From contig NZ_SMMX01000002.1 in assembly GCF_004345005.1 (NCBI RefSeq), positions 1 through 64,000 on the forward strand: 64,000 bases of DNA, in the 5' to 3' direction. Below are positions 45,117 to 54,965 of the stretch, piece by piece (position 1 is the stretch's first letter; each line of letters opens with the position of its first letter). This DNA is from Extibacter muris (GTDB lineage Bacteria > Bacillota > Clostridia > Lachnospirales > Lachnospiraceae). The position numbers and the translations under genes were made by a program. The notes beneath the pieces were generated by a model that was not told the DNA's origin, searched no databases, and worked only from the letters and a program-made list of their open reading frames with translations.

Positions 45117-46187
45117 ATGAAAGCATTTCTTATATTAGAGGACGGAACCGTCTTTACCGGAATCAGCATAGGTTCTACAAGGGACATGATCAGCGAGATT
45201 GTGTTTAATACCTCGATGACAGGGTATCTTGAGGTGTTAACCGACCCTTCTTACGCCGGACAGGCCGTAGTCATGACCTATCCGCTCATCGGCAATTACG
45301 GCATTACGCCGGATATGGAATCAAAGAAGGCGTGGCCGGACGGATATATCGTAAGAGAACTGTCCAGGATGCCGAGCAATTTCAGGTGTGAGGGTTCCAT
45401 ACAGGAATTCCTGGAAAGCCAGGATATTCCGGGAATCGCAGGGGTGGATACCCGTGCACTTACGAAGATTCTGAGGGAAAAGGGAACGATGAATGGGATG
45501 ATTACGACGAATGAAAACTTCGATCTGGATGAAATCATTCCAAAGTTAAAAGCCTATTCGATAGGTGATGTCGTGTCTAAAGTAACCTGCGGGGAAGCTT
45601 ATATCTTAGAAGGCAGCGGTCCGAAAGTGGCACTTATGGATTTCGGGGCGAAACATAATATTGCCAGATCTTTAAATCGAAGAGGGTGTGAAGTGACTGT
45701 CTATCCGGCCGACACGCCAGCTGAGACGGTCATTCATTCTAATCCGGACGGAATCATGTTGTCAAATGGTCCTGGAGATCCGGAGACTTGCGTATCTGCC
45801 ATTGAAGAAATCAAGAAGCTGTACAATACGAATATTCCGATTTTTGCTATCTGCCTCGGACACCAGCTTATGGCGCTTGCCAACGGCGGAAAGACATATA
45901 AGCTGAAGTATGGGCACCGCGGGGGAAATCATCCGGTCAAAGACCTGAGCAGCAACAGAGTGTACATCTCTTCCCAGAATCACGGATATGCCGTGGATGC
46001 GAAATCGCTGGATTCTTCGGTTGCTACAGAGGCGTTCATCAATGTAAACGATGGGACGAACGAAGGCCTGGCGTATACCGGAAAGAACATATTTACCGTG
46101 CAGTTCCATCCGGAGGCGTGTCCGGGACCTCAAGATTCCGGCTACTTGTTTGACAGATTCATGGATATGATGAAAGGAGCAGAATAA
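45117..46187 (+). CDS. carA: Carbamoyl phosphate synthase small subunit
   Basis: I chose the ATG at 45117 (MKAFLILEDGTVFTG), where the family begins and GGGAAAGGG precedes; the open frame extends further upstream. The 356-residue glutaminase has catalytic Cys246 in FAICLGHQ and the C-terminal FHPEACPGPQD. It supplies ammonia from glutamine to CarB for arginine and pyrimidine synthesis. Its stop overlaps the carB start by one base (TAATG). Confidence 0.95.
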   Translation: MKAFLILEDGTVFTGISIGSTRDMISEIVFNTSMTGYLEVLTDPSYAGQAVVMTYPLIGNYGITPDMESKKAWPDGYIVRELSRMPSNFRCEGSIQEFLESQDIPGIAGVDTRALTKILREKGTMNGMITTNENFDLDEIIPKLKAYSIGDVVSKVTCGEAYILEGSGPKVALMDFGAKHNIARSLNRRGCEVTVYPADTPAETVIHSNPDGIMLSNGPGDPETCVSAIEEIKKLYNTNIPIFAICLGHQLMALANGGKTYKLKYGHRGGNHPVKDLSSNRVYISSQNHGYAVDAKSLDSSVATEAFINVNDGTNEGLAYTGKNIFTVQFHPEACPGPQDSGYLFDRFMDMMKGAE

Positions 46188-49100
46188 TGCCTAGAAATAA
46201 AGAGATTAAGAAGGTGCTCGTGATAGGTTCCGGCCCTATCGTCATCGGACAGGCTGCAGAATTCGACTATGCGGGGACGCAGGCATGCCGCTCTCTCAAG
46301 GAGGAGGGGATCGAAGTCGTCCTCTTGAATTCCAATCCCGCCACTATCATGACGGATAAGGACATCGCGGACCGCGTTTATATCGAACCTCTGACTGTTG
46401 AAGTGGTAGAACAGCTCATTTTGAAAGAGAAGCCGGACAGCGTCCTGCCGACGCTCGGAGGGCAGGCGGCCCTGAACCTTGCCATGGAGCTGGATGAGAA
46501 TGGTTTCCTGAGGAGAAATAACGTATGTCTTATCGGTACGACTTCGGAGACGATCAAGAAGGCAGAAGACCGTCTGGAATTCAAGACGACGATGGAGAAG
46601 ATAGGAGAACCATGTGCGGCCTCCCTTGTAGTGGAAAATGTGGAAGAAGGCGTAAAGTTTGCGGAAAAAATCGGCTATCCGGTCGTACTGCGCCCTGCAT
46701 ATACGCTCGGCGGCAGCGGCGGAGGTATCGCGAAGGACCGGGAACAGCTTGTGGAGATTCTGGAAAACGGACTCCGTCTCTCACGTGTGGGCCAGGTGCT
46801 CGTAGAACGCTGTATCGCGGGCTGGAAGGAAATCGAATATGAGGTGATGCGCGACGGCAACGGCAACTGCATCACGGTGTGTAATATGGAAAACATCGAT
46901 CCTGTCGGTGTACACACCGGCGACAGTATCGTAGTGGCCCCATCACAGACGCTCGGAGATAAAGAGTATCAGATGCTTCGGACTTCTGCGCTGAACATCA
47001 TCAGTGAACTGAATATCACAGGAGGATGTAACGTCCAGTACGCGCTGCACCCTGATACGTTTGAATACTGCGTAATCGAAGTGAATCCTCGTGTAAGCCG
47101 CTCCTCTGCGCTGGCTTCTAAGGCGACAGGCTATCCGATTGCCAAGGTGGCCGCCAAGATAGCGCTCGGCTACACGCTGGATGAGATTAAGAACGCGGTC
47201 ACGAAGCAGACGTATGCAAGCTTTGAGCCTATGCTTGATTATTGTGTCGTGAAGCTTCCAAGGCTGCCGTTTGACAAGTTTATCAGCGCGAAGCGTACGC
47301 TTACGACGCAGATGAAGGCGACCGGAGAAGTCATGAGCATCTGTGACAACTTTGAAGGCGCGCTGATGAAGGCCATCCGGTCCTTGGAACAGCACGTAGA
47401 CAGCCTCATGTCATATGACTTTTCAGAACTGGCGAAAGAAGAGCTGCTGGAAGAACTGGAGAAGGTCGATGATATGCGTATCTGGAGGATTGCAGAGGCG
47501 CTGCGCAAGGGTCTGACGTACGATGAGATCCACGGAGTGACGAAGATAGACAGATGGTTTATCGACAAGATTGCCATCCTTGTCGAGATGGAGCAGCGGC
47601 TTCAGAATACGTCACTGTCTGCGGAGGTGCTTCGTGAGGCAAAGAGGATGGAATTTCCGGACAATGTCATCGCAAGGCTTACCGGCAACACGGAACGTCA
47701 GATTCATGACATGCGGCATGAATACGGGATTACTGCGTCCTATAAGATGGTAGATACGTGCGCGGCCGAGTTTGCGGCAGAGACGCCGTATTACTACTCC
47801 GTGTTCGGAAGTGAAAATGAAGTGGAAGAGACAGGCGGCCGGAAGAAAGTGCTCGTACTTGGCTCAGGCCCCATACGAATCGGACAGGGGATTGAATTCG
47901 ACTTCTGTTCTGTACATTGCACATGGGCATTTGCCAAAGAAGGGTATGAGACGATCATCGTCAATAACAATCCAGAGACGGTGAGCACGGACTTTGACAT
48001 TGCAGACAAGCTGTATTTTGAACCGCTGACGCCGGAAGATGTAGAGAGTATCGTAGATTTGGAGAAGCCGGACGGGGCAGTGGTGCAGTTCGGCGGCCAG
48101 ACCGCCATCAAGCTTACGGAGGCGCTGATGAAGATGGGCGTCCCGATACTTGGAACGTCTGCTGAGAATGTAGATGCGGCAGAAGACAGGGAACTGTTTG
48201 ACGAGATTCTCGAAAAGTGCCAGATTCCAAGGCCCACCGGCGGGACGGTATACACGGCGGAAGAAGCGAAAGAAGTGGCAAAACGCCTCGGCTATCCTGT
48301 GCTGGTAAGACCTTCCTATGTACTTGGCGGGCAGGGCATGCAGATTGCCATCAATGACCACGATATCGACGAATTTATAGGAATCATCAACCGGATAGCA
48401 CAGGACCATCCGATTCTGGTGGACAAGTATCTGCAGGGCAAGGAGATAGAAGTTGATGCGGTGTGCGACGGCGAGGACATCCTCATACCGGGAATCATGG
48501 AACATATCGAACGGGCAGGCATCCACTCCGGCGACAGCATTTCCGTCTATCCGGCGCAGAGCATTTCTGAAAAAACGAAGCAGACGATAGAAGATTACAC
48601 GCGGAAGCTGGCACAGTCGCTGCACGTCATCGGACTGATCAACATCCAGTTTATCGTGTGCGGAGAAGATGTCTATGTCATAGAGGTTAATCCGCGTTCC
48701 AGCCGGACCGTGCCTTATATCAGCAAAGTGACTGGCATACCGATCGTACCGCTTGCCACGAAAGTCATCATCGGCCATAAGCTGAAAGACCTTGGGTATA
48801 CGCCGGGACTTCAGCCTGAGGCAGACTATTATGCGGTGAAGATGCCGGTGTTCTCATTTGAGAAGATTCGCGGGGCGGACATCAGCCTCGGCCCGGAGAT
48901 GAAGTCCACAGGAGAGTGCCTTGGCATAGCCAGGACATTTGACGAAGCGTTGTATAAGGCGTTCCTGGGTGCGGGCATCAAGCTGCCGAAGCACAAAAAT
49001 ATGATAATAACCGTACGGGATGAAGACAAGCCGGATGCAGTAGAGATCGGGCGCCGCTTCGAGAAGATCGGCTACCGCATCTTCGCCACCCGCAGTACGG

Positions 49101-49384
49101 CAGAGGCAATGAACAAGGCAGGGGTCAAGGCCAATCCGGTCAACAAGATAGAACAGGAATCCCCGAACCTTATGGATCTGATACTCGGCCATAAGATAGA
49201 CCTCGTCATCGATACCCCGCCGCAAGGTGCGGACCGGTCAAAAGACGGCTTCATAATAAGAAGGAATGCGATAGAGACCGGAGTCAACGTACTGACTGCG
49301 ATAGATACCGCAGAAGCACTTATCACCAGCCTCGAAAATACAGATATAAGAAAACTGACATTGGTAGATATAGCAAAGATATAG
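46187..49384 (+). CDS. carB: Carbamoyl phosphate synthase large subunit
   Basis: The 1065-residue enzyme has two duplicated ATP-grasp halves. VLVIGSGPIVIGQAAEFDYA is near residue 9 and VLVLGSGPIRIGQGIEFDF near 557, ATP-loop RPAYTLGGSGGG is near 168 and RPSYVLGGQGMQ near 705, and the C-terminal allosteric MGS-like domain runs from about 935. It joins bicarbonate, ammonia and two ATP to carbamoyl phosphate. Length is normal. Confidence 0.97.
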   Translation: MPRNKEIKKVLVIGSGPIVIGQAAEFDYAGTQACRSLKEEGIEVVLLNSNPATIMTDKDIADRVYIEPLTVEVVEQLILKEKPDSVLPTLGGQAALNLAMELDENGFLRRNNVCLIGTTSETIKKAEDRLEFKTTMEKIGEPCAASLVVENVEEGVKFAEKIGYPVVLRPAYTLGGSGGGIAKDREQLVEILENGLRLSRVGQVLVERCIAGWKEIEYEVMRDGNGNCITVCNMENIDPVGVHTGDSIVVAPSQTLGDKEYQMLRTSALNIISELNITGGCNVQYALHPDTFEYCVIEVNPRVSRSSALASKATGYPIAKVAAKIALGYTLDEIKNAVTKQTYASFEPMLDYCVVKLPRLPFDKFISAKRTLTTQMKATGEVMSICDNFEGALMKAIRSLEQHVDSLMSYDFSELAKEELLEELEKVDDMRIWRIAEALRKGLTYDEIHGVTKIDRWFIDKIAILVEMEQRLQNTSLSAEVLREAKRMEFPDNVIARLTGNTERQIHDMRHEYGITASYKMVDTCAAEFAAETPYYYSVFGSENEVEETGGRKKVLVLGSGPIRIGQGIEFDFCSVHCTWAFAKEGYETIIVNNNPETVSTDFDIADKLYFEPLTPEDVESIVDLEKPDGAVVQFGGQTAIKLTEALMKMGVPILGTSAENVDAAEDRELFDEILEKCQIPRPTGGTVYTAEEAKEVAKRLGYPVLVRPSYVLGGQGMQIAINDHDIDEFIGIINRIAQDHPILVDKYLQGKEIEVDAVCDGEDILIPGIMEHIERAGIHSGDSISVYPAQSISEKTKQTIEDYTRKLAQSLHVIGLINIQFIVCGEDVYVIEVNPRSSRTVPYISKVTGIPIVPLATKVIIGHKLKDLGYTPGLQPEADYYAVKMPVFSFEKIRGADISLGPEMKSTGECLGIARTFDEALYKAFLGAGIKLPKHKNMIITVRDEDKPDAVEIGRRFEKIGYRIFATRSTAEAMNKAGVKANPVNKIEQESPNLMDLILGHKIDLVIDTPPQGADRSKDGFIIRRNAIETGVNVLTAIDTAEALITSLENTDIRKLTLVDIAKI

Positions 49385-49387
49385 TTA

Positions 49388-49430
49388 AATTGGGGACGTG
49401 ATTTTTTTCAAAAGGGTTACGTCCCCAATT
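49388..49430. repeat. REP-like palindrome (GGGACGTAACC type), copy 2
   Basis: AATTGGGGACGT and ACGTCCCCAATT enclose a loop; the right arm reads GGGTTACGTCCCC as in copy 1. It lies four bases after the carB stop and is followed by GCGTTTTG and GCCCTGTACCTAAATG (49438-49453), as in the rseP copy. Confidence 0.7.
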
Positions 49431-49584
49431 GCGTTTTGCCCTGTACCTAAATGCGATGTTGCGTTTTGGAACGTGGGGGCAAAAGTTAAATTTATTGAAT
49501 TTTTGTGGTTTACTACACATAAGGCGGAAAATATTGTAGAATATCTTTCAGTATAGATGATTTGCGAAAGTGGGGGCGGTGTAC

Positions 49585-50259
49585 ATGTATAAAGTATTGG
49601 TGGTTGAAGATGATATGACTATCGCTGGTGCTCTTGAGAGGCACTTGTCTAAATGGGATTATGAGGTCCGCTGCGTGGAGGACTTCAAGAATGTGATGAA
49701 TATGTTTGTGGAGTATGACCCTCAGCTTGTGCTGCTGGATATCGCACTGCCGTTTTTCAACGGTTTCCACTGGTGTACGGAGATGCGCAAGGTGTCCAAA
49801 GTGCCGATTGTCTTTATCTCGTCGGCAAATGACAATATGAATATCGTGATGGCAATGAATATGGGCGGAGATGAATTTATCGAAAAGCCCTTTGATCTGA
49901 ATGTCGTTACAGCCAAGGTACAGGCGCTGCTTAGAAGGACATACTCTTTCCAGGGGGCGCTCAATGTGATAGAACACAAAGGGGTGCTGCTGAACCTGAA
50001 TGATGCCACGGTCATATACCGGGAAGAGAAGCTGGAACTTACGAAGAACGAATTTAAGATTCTCCAGTCGTTAATGGAACATGCGGGCCAGATCGTATCC
50101 CGGGATGACATCATAGAGCGCCTTTGGGAGAGCGATGAGTTTATTGATGACAACACGCTTACGGTCAACGTGGCCAGGCTGCGCAAAAGATTGGAACAGA
50201 TAGGCCTCGGAGACATGATTATAACAAAAAAAGGAATAGGATATATGGTAGAAGTATGA
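49585..50259 (+). CDS. bceR: BceR-type response regulator
   Basis: This 224-residue OmpR-family regulator has MYKVLVVEDDMTI, phospho-acceptor Asp52 (LVLLDIALPFF), Lys in FIEKPFDL near 100 and an output domain with LTKNEFKILQSLMEHAGQIV. The ATG at 49585 is preferred since GGGGGCGG precedes it. It overlaps the kinase start by four bases. Bce-type regulators bind TNACA-N4-TGTAA, and such a site lies upstream of bceA at 51284. Confidence 0.88.
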   Translation: MYKVLVVEDDMTIAGALERHLSKWDYEVRCVEDFKNVMNMFVEYDPQLVLLDIALPFFNGFHWCTEMRKVSKVPIVFISSANDNMNIVMAMNMGGDEFIEKPFDLNVVTAKVQALLRRTYSFQGALNVIEHKGVLLNLNDATVIYREEKLELTKNEFKILQSLMEHAGQIVSRDDIIERLWESDEFIDDNTLTVNVARLRKRLEQIGLGDMIITKKGIGYMVEV

Positions 50260-51275
50260 AGCTGTTTTGTGAATATCTGAAAGAACACATCAAATCCATC
50301 TGTCTTTATACCGGATTCATCGGTATATTTGCTGGTATCTTTTATCTATGCAACATCCAGATGGATGCTGTCCTCTACGCATTTCTGCTATCTGTCATAT
50401 GGCTTGCATTATACGGGATTATCGGCTATATAAGGTATGCAGGCAGGCACAGGAAACTCATGGAAGCAGAGCGGAGTATCCGGGCAGACTGGGCAGAGCT
50501 GCCGGAAGCGTCCGGCATCCTCGAGGAAGATTACCAGAGGATTATAAAAACGCTTTTTGAAAGCAGGGCAGAGATACAATCAGAAGGAGAGATAGCCCGC
50601 CAGGAGATGATTGATTATTACAGCCTGTGGGGGCACCAGATCAAGACGCCGATTGCGGCTATGCGTGTGCTTCTGCAGTCGTGGGAGGAGGAGCGGACGC
50701 CGGAAGAAAATATGCACTTGAAAGAGCTGAAGCTGGAACTGTTCAAGATAGAGCAGTACGTCGAGATGGTGCTGTCCTACCTCCGCCTCGGCAGCATATC
50801 ATCAGATATGGTGCTGCAATGGTACGACCTGGACGATATCGTGAGACAGGCCGTCCGCAAATATTCCCAGATGTTCATCCTGCAGAAGGTCAAGCTCCAA
50901 TTTACACCGTCTGCAGAGATGGTGCTGACGGATGAGAAATGGCTCGTATTCGTGGTGGAACAGCTGCTTTCCAACGGTCTCAAATATACGAAGTCCGGCA
51001 GCATCTCCGTGCATATTGAAAAGGACAGAGGCGTGAAAGTGCTCGTTATAGAAGATACAGGAATCGGAATCCAGGCAGAGGACCTTCCACGTGTGTTTGA
51101 AAAAGGCTTTACTGGCTATAACGGACGGAAGGATAAGAAGTCTACTGGCATCGGACTGTATCTGTGCAAGACGGTCATGGACAAGCTCGGGCACAGCATG
51201 TGGATCGAGTCGGAGGTCGGCGCCGGCACGAAAGTATATCTGTCTCTGGAAAGAAAGGAAATCGTACCGGAATAG
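50256..51275 (+). CDS. bceS: BceS-type intramembrane-sensing histidine kinase
   Basis: The 339-residue kinase has two N-terminal membrane helices (about 14-32 and 36-57) with almost no outer loop, the Bce-specific H-box SLWGHQIKTPIAAMR (His127), NGLKYTKSGSI, VIEDTGIGIQAEDLPRVFEKG and STGIGLYLCKTVM. Such kinases sense peptide antibiotics through the partner ABC transporter rather than directly (established for BceS). It is coupled to bceR by an overlapping start. Confidence 0.9.
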   Translation: MKLFCEYLKEHIKSICLYTGFIGIFAGIFYLCNIQMDAVLYAFLLSVIWLALYGIIGYIRYAGRHRKLMEAERSIRADWAELPEASGILEEDYQRIIKTLFESRAEIQSEGEIARQEMIDYYSLWGHQIKTPIAAMRVLLQSWEEERTPEENMHLKELKLELFKIEQYVEMVLSYLRLGSISSDMVLQWYDLDDIVRQAVRKYSQMFILQKVKLQFTPSAEMVLTDEKWLVFVVEQLLSNGLKYTKSGSISVHIEKDRGVKVLVIEDTGIGIQAEDLPRVFEKGFTGYNGRKDKKSTGIGLYLCKTVMDKLGHSMWIESEVGAGTKVYLSLERKEIVPE

Positions 51276-51283
51276 GCGGTATC

Positions 51284-51297
51284 TTACATGAATGTAA
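51284..51297. promoter_or_regulatory. BceR-type operator before bceA
   Basis: TTACA, four bases, then TGTAA matches the TNACA-N4-TGTAA consensus known for BceR-type regulators, within a longer ATCTTACAT/ATGTAAGAT dyad. A further half-site AATGTAAG lies at about 51311. A TATAAT at 51353-51358 without a good -35 fits an activator-dependent promoter. Confidence 0.75.
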
Positions 51298-51399
51298 GAT
51301 TAGAATCAGGAAATGTAAGTCAAATCAATGGCAGGGCATTTCCTTCTTTTATTATAATGGACTTGTAAATAAGAACTGACAGAAAGGTAGGTATGGAAC

Positions 51400-52167
51400 A
51401 TGTCATTATTGGATGTCAAAAATGTCAAGAAAATATACACGCCCAGGTTTGGCGGGAATCAGGTGGTGGCGCTTAAGAATGTGAGCTTCTCTGTCGAGCC
51501 GAGAGAATATGTGGCAATCATGGGAGAGTCCGGCTCCGGGAAGACGACACTACTGAATATACTGGCCTCCCTGGATAAGCCTACAAGCGGAAAAGTGTAC
51601 CTGAAAGGAAATGATATGGCCAAGGTGAAGGAAAAGGAGCTTGCAGCTTTTCGGCGGCAGAATCTTGGGTTCGTGTTTCAGGACTTTAATCTTCTGGATA
51701 CGTTTTCTCTTAAGGATAATATCTTCCTTCCGCTGGTTCTTTCCGGTAAAAAATATGAGGAGATGGAAAAGAAGCTCGCGCCGATAGCCGAACGCCTTGG
51801 GATAAAAAGCCTGCTGGACAAATTTCCATATGAGGTGTCCGGAGGACAGAAGCAGCGTGCGGCCGTGGCAAGAGCCATCATAACAAAGCCGCAGCTTATA
51901 CTTGCGGATGAGCCGACGGGAGCGCTGGACTCAAGAGCTGCCGATGAGCTGATGAACTTGTTCGGCGTAATCAACAATGACGGACAGACGATACTCATGG
52001 TGACGCACAGCGTGAAGGCTGCCAGCAATGCAAAGCGGGTGCTCTTTATTAAGGACGGGGAGGTATTCCACCAGCTGTACAGGGGCAATCTGACGGACGG
52101 GCAGATGTACCAGAAGATTGCAGACACGCTGACTGTTCTGACAACAGGAGGTGAAAGGGGTGAATAA
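51400..52167 (+). CDS. bceA: BceA-type ABC ATP-binding protein
   Basis: The 255-residue ATPase has Walker A GESGSGKTTL near 42, FVFQDFNLLDTFSLKDNIFL near 92-111, signature VSGGQKQRAAVARAI near 146 and Walker B LILADEPTGALDSRA near 166. This pattern is typical of bacitracin/lantibiotic resistance transporters. It overlaps the permease start and is preceded by the BceR-type operator and a -10 box. Confidence 0.92.
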   Translation: MSLLDVKNVKKIYTPRFGGNQVVALKNVSFSVEPREYVAIMGESGSGKTTLLNILASLDKPTSGKVYLKGNDMAKVKEKELAAFRRQNLGFVFQDFNLLDTFSLKDNIFLPLVLSGKKYEEMEKKLAPIAERLGIKSLLDKFPYEVSGGQKQRAAVARAIITKPQLILADEPTGALDSRAADELMNLFGVINNDGQTILMVTHSVKAASNAKRVLFIKDGEVFHQLYRGNLTDGQMYQKIADTLTVLTTGGERGE

Positions 52168-54145
52168 GTCCATATATTCCAAACTGGCTGTGACGAATAT
52201 CAAGAACAACCGTAAGACCTATGCACCTTACATTCTCACGGCGGTCCTGACAGTGATGATGTATTATATCATGGATGCCCTTGCAAGAAATAAAAGCGTA
52301 GGGGCTGGCCCACTGAGAGCTTGCCTGAATTATGCGCTTGGCGTCATCATCGTATTTGCGGTCATCTTCCTTTTCTATACGAACAGCTTCCTGATCAAGC
52401 GCAGGAAGAAAGAAATAGGCGTGTACAATATCCTCGGAATGGGGAAGAGGCATATCGCAAAGATGCTTGCAGTGGAATCGTTCATTACAGCAGCGGCAAG
52501 TATAGTTACAGGCCTCGCATCGAGCATCATTTTCAGCAGGCTGATGTATCTCATGCTGCTGAAACTGCTCCACTACAACGTAAATATGACTTTTGAGATA
52601 TCGCCGGTATCTGTTCTACGCACAATCGCGTTTTTTGCGGCTATATTTGCGCTCACGCTGCTTTATAACCTGATGCAGATCCATCTGGCGAATCCGGTGG
52701 AACTGCTGCGGGGCGGGAACCAGGGAGAGAAAGAGCCCAAGACAAAGATTCTCATGACTATTTTCGGAGTCGCTACGATAGGAGTCGGCTACTATATAGC
52801 GATCACTACGGAATCTCCGCTCCAGGCGCTTATGCTGTTTTTCGTGGCGGTCATCTGTGTCATACTCGGCACGTATGCACTGTTCACTGCCGGCAGCATC
52901 GCGCTGCTCAAAGCATTGCGTAAGAAAAAGTCGTTCTACTACAAGACGAAGCATTTCACATCTGTATCAGGCATGATATACCGGATGAAACAGAACGCGG
53001 TAGGGCTGGCCAATATCTGCATCCTGAGCACGATGGTGCTTGTGATGATCTCTACGACGGTATCCCTGTATGCGGGAATGGACGACATAATGAACACTAG
53101 GTTTCCGGAACAGTTCAAAGTGACCAATTATGCTGCGAGCGCAGAAGGGATGGAAAAGATAGACCGTATCATCGAGGAAGAGACAGAAAAGGCAGGTGCC
53201 ACGATAAAGGACGAAGTCTCATACCGTTCCGGAGAAATGAACGCGGTTCTGACAGGAGATAAGGTAAAGCTGAAAGAAGGCGGAAGTTATGATATGAGCG
53301 ACATGGTCGAATTAAGCGTAATACCGCTGGAGGATTATAATAAATATGAAAAAGCGGACGTATCTCTAAAAGATGATGAAATTCTCGTATACATGACAGG
53401 GCGTACGTACGGTAAAGAAAGCATTCAGATAGGCAGCAGGCAGTTCAAAGTGGCCAAAGAGTTAAAAGACATGGTGCTGGAGAAGAAAAATAAATCTAAT
53501 GTCATGGAGCATCTCTTCATCGTGGTCCCCAGTCTTAAACATGCGGAGGACATCACGAATGAAGCCTACGGCGACAGCGAGATGGATGAGGCATGGACGC
53601 AGAAGATGGGAAATATACGCTACACCGTCCGCATTGATTTCGACGGAAATGGCAAGAAGGAGCTCAGTGCGATGGAGGCCATGGGAGACAGGATCGTATC
53701 AGAGGCAGCGCCATCATTCTGCGAAAGCAGGGAAATGAGCATCGAAAGCTTTTACCTGCTGTATGGGGGGCTGCTGTTCATCGGAATATATCTCGGTCTG
53801 ATGTTCCTTATGGCGACGGTGCTTATCATCTACTATAAGCAGATATCAGAGGGCTTCGACGACAAAGAACGCTACCAGATCATGCAGAAAGTCGGGATGA
53901 GCAAAAAAGAAGTGAAGCGGTCCATCAGAAGCCAGGTGCTGACCGTATTCTTTCTTCCGCTGGCTGTTGCGATAATCCATATAGCTGTTGCATTCAAGGT
54001 AATCACAAGGATGCTGGAAACGCTGAATTTCGTAAATGTACCACTGTTCCTCACCTGTACGATAATAACTGTCGTGGTATTCGCGATATTTTATGCAATT
54101 GTATTCGCAATTACAGCAAGAGAGTATTATAAGATTGTCAGTTAA
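52160..54145 (+). CDS. bceB: BceB-type ABC permease
   Basis: The protein of about 661 residues starts at GTG 52160, eight bases after GGAGG; GTG 52151 is the alternative. It has ten membrane spans: one near residue 20, FtsX-like blocks, and a large outer domain of about 200 residues between the seventh and eighth spans (about 310-540), the usual BceB layout. The outer domain is thought to contact peptide antibiotics or their lipid II-cycle targets. It completes a BceRSAB sensing and detoxification module. Confidence 0.9.
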   Translation: MNKSIYSKLAVTNIKNNRKTYAPYILTAVLTVMMYYIMDALARNKSVGAGPLRACLNYALGVIIVFAVIFLFYTNSFLIKRRKKEIGVYNILGMGKRHIAKMLAVESFITAAASIVTGLASSIIFSRLMYLMLLKLLHYNVNMTFEISPVSVLRTIAFFAAIFALTLLYNLMQIHLANPVELLRGGNQGEKEPKTKILMTIFGVATIGVGYYIAITTESPLQALMLFFVAVICVILGTYALFTAGSIALLKALRKKKSFYYKTKHFTSVSGMIYRMKQNAVGLANICILSTMVLVMISTTVSLYAGMDDIMNTRFPEQFKVTNYAASAEGMEKIDRIIEEETEKAGATIKDEVSYRSGEMNAVLTGDKVKLKEGGSYDMSDMVELSVIPLEDYNKYEKADVSLKDDEILVYMTGRTYGKESIQIGSRQFKVAKELKDMVLEKKNKSNVMEHLFIVVPSLKHAEDITNEAYGDSEMDEAWTQKMGNIRYTVRIDFDGNGKKELSAMEAMGDRIVSEAAPSFCESREMSIESFYLLYGGLLFIGIYLGLMFLMATVLIIYYKQISEGFDDKERYQIMQKVGMSKKEVKRSIRSQVLTVFFLPLAVAIIHIAVAFKVITRMLETLNFVNVPLFLTCTIITVVVFAIFYAIVFAITAREYYKIVS

Positions 54146-54155
54146 CGGAATTTCC

Positions 54156-54197
54156 AAAGGGGTCAGACCCCCTCGCATAGCGGGGTCTGACCCCTTT
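54156..54197. repeat. GGGGTCAGACCCC-type palindrome
   Basis: AAAGGGGTCAGACCCC and its complement pair around a loop of about ten bases, right after the bceB stop. Each arm is itself partly self-complementary. It may act as terminator, but the form resembles clostridial REP-like units. Confidence 0.65.
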
Positions 54198-54264
54198 CAA
54201 AATTTCACACACTTGAATTTTTGTATACACTATATTACAATGGATCTATCAAGCTGTTACATAG

Positions 54265-54355
54265 TCAAAGCCCCCGCTGCAAGCAACGGGGCATCAAATT
54301 TGAAGCGCAGCGGGCTGCGGGGTATCTGACCCCACTTGGCTCGTTGCCTTCGCGA
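54265..54355. other. Structured intergenic segment before the cupin gene
   Basis: CCCGCTGC and GCAGCGGG arms enclose CAAGCAACGGGGCATC and more; GGGGTATCTGACCCC follows. The short palindromes resemble the GGGGTC-type unit 60 bases before. No gene is seen between the bceB stop and the cupin start. Confidence 0.45.
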
Positions 54356-54374
54356 GAATAAAGGAGGAAGCAGG

Positions 54375-54719
54375 ATGACGAAAGCAGGAGAAAGGGAAGT
54401 AGTTACAGTGGAACATGTCAACGGCGGCGCCGGGTTTATCATGAAAGAGGCGCTCATCAGCCAGGAACAGCTCGGGGAGCACTGTAAGATGTTCAGCCGT
54501 GTGACTTTAAAGCCGAACTGTGAGCTCGGCTATCATGAGCATCACGGGGAGACAGAGACGTATTACATATTAAGCGGAAGCGGGATGTATGATGACAATG
54601 GCAAGGCGGTTCCGGTAGAAGCGGGAGACGTGACATTTTGCAAGGACGGGGACGGACATGGCCTGAAGAATACAGGGACTGAAGACCTTTCCTTCGTGGC
54701 ATTGATATTGAAACTGTAA
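54375..54719 (+). CDS. Cupin-domain protein
   Basis: The 114-residue protein has the cupin metal motifs GYHEHHGETETYYILSGSG near residues 56-74 and GDVTFCKDGDGHGLKN near 89-104, giving His, His, Glu and His ligands. It is a single-domain cupin of unknown substrate. I chose the ATG at 54375 since GGAGGAAGC precedes it. It stands alone between repeats. Confidence 0.85.
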   Translation: MTKAGEREVVTVEHVNGGAGFIMKEALISQEQLGEHCKMFSRVTLKPNCELGYHEHHGETETYYILSGSGMYDDNGKAVPVEAGDVTFCKDGDGHGLKNTGTEDLSFVALILKL

Positions 54720-54730
54720 GTTACGTAAAG

Positions 54731-54965
54731 TGGCTGCGTGAGATGAATGATAAAATATGACAAGCTTAACATGTGCAGCATAGAGAACAAATTGGTCATT
54801 GTTAAGCGTTTGCAGCGAGGCGTGCACGCCGTTGCTGCAAGAAGAGCCGGAAGCAGGCAGGGATTGTCATCTCATATAACATCTCCGTACCTGATTCCGG
54901 CTCTTCTTCATTACGATTGCTTCCAACCAAGGTTATCCACTTGCTTAGCCTTATATTGACAGATT
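54731..54965. repeat. Middle segment of the dispersed element plus inserted hairpin
   Basis: 54731-54822 resembles 41461-41560. 54839-54908 carries a different 14-base perfect dyad (AAGAAGAGCCGGAA with its complement) absent from the first locus. Short frames here on the minus strand start MEVLWLCQ near 54987, as in the other locus. Confidence 0.6.
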
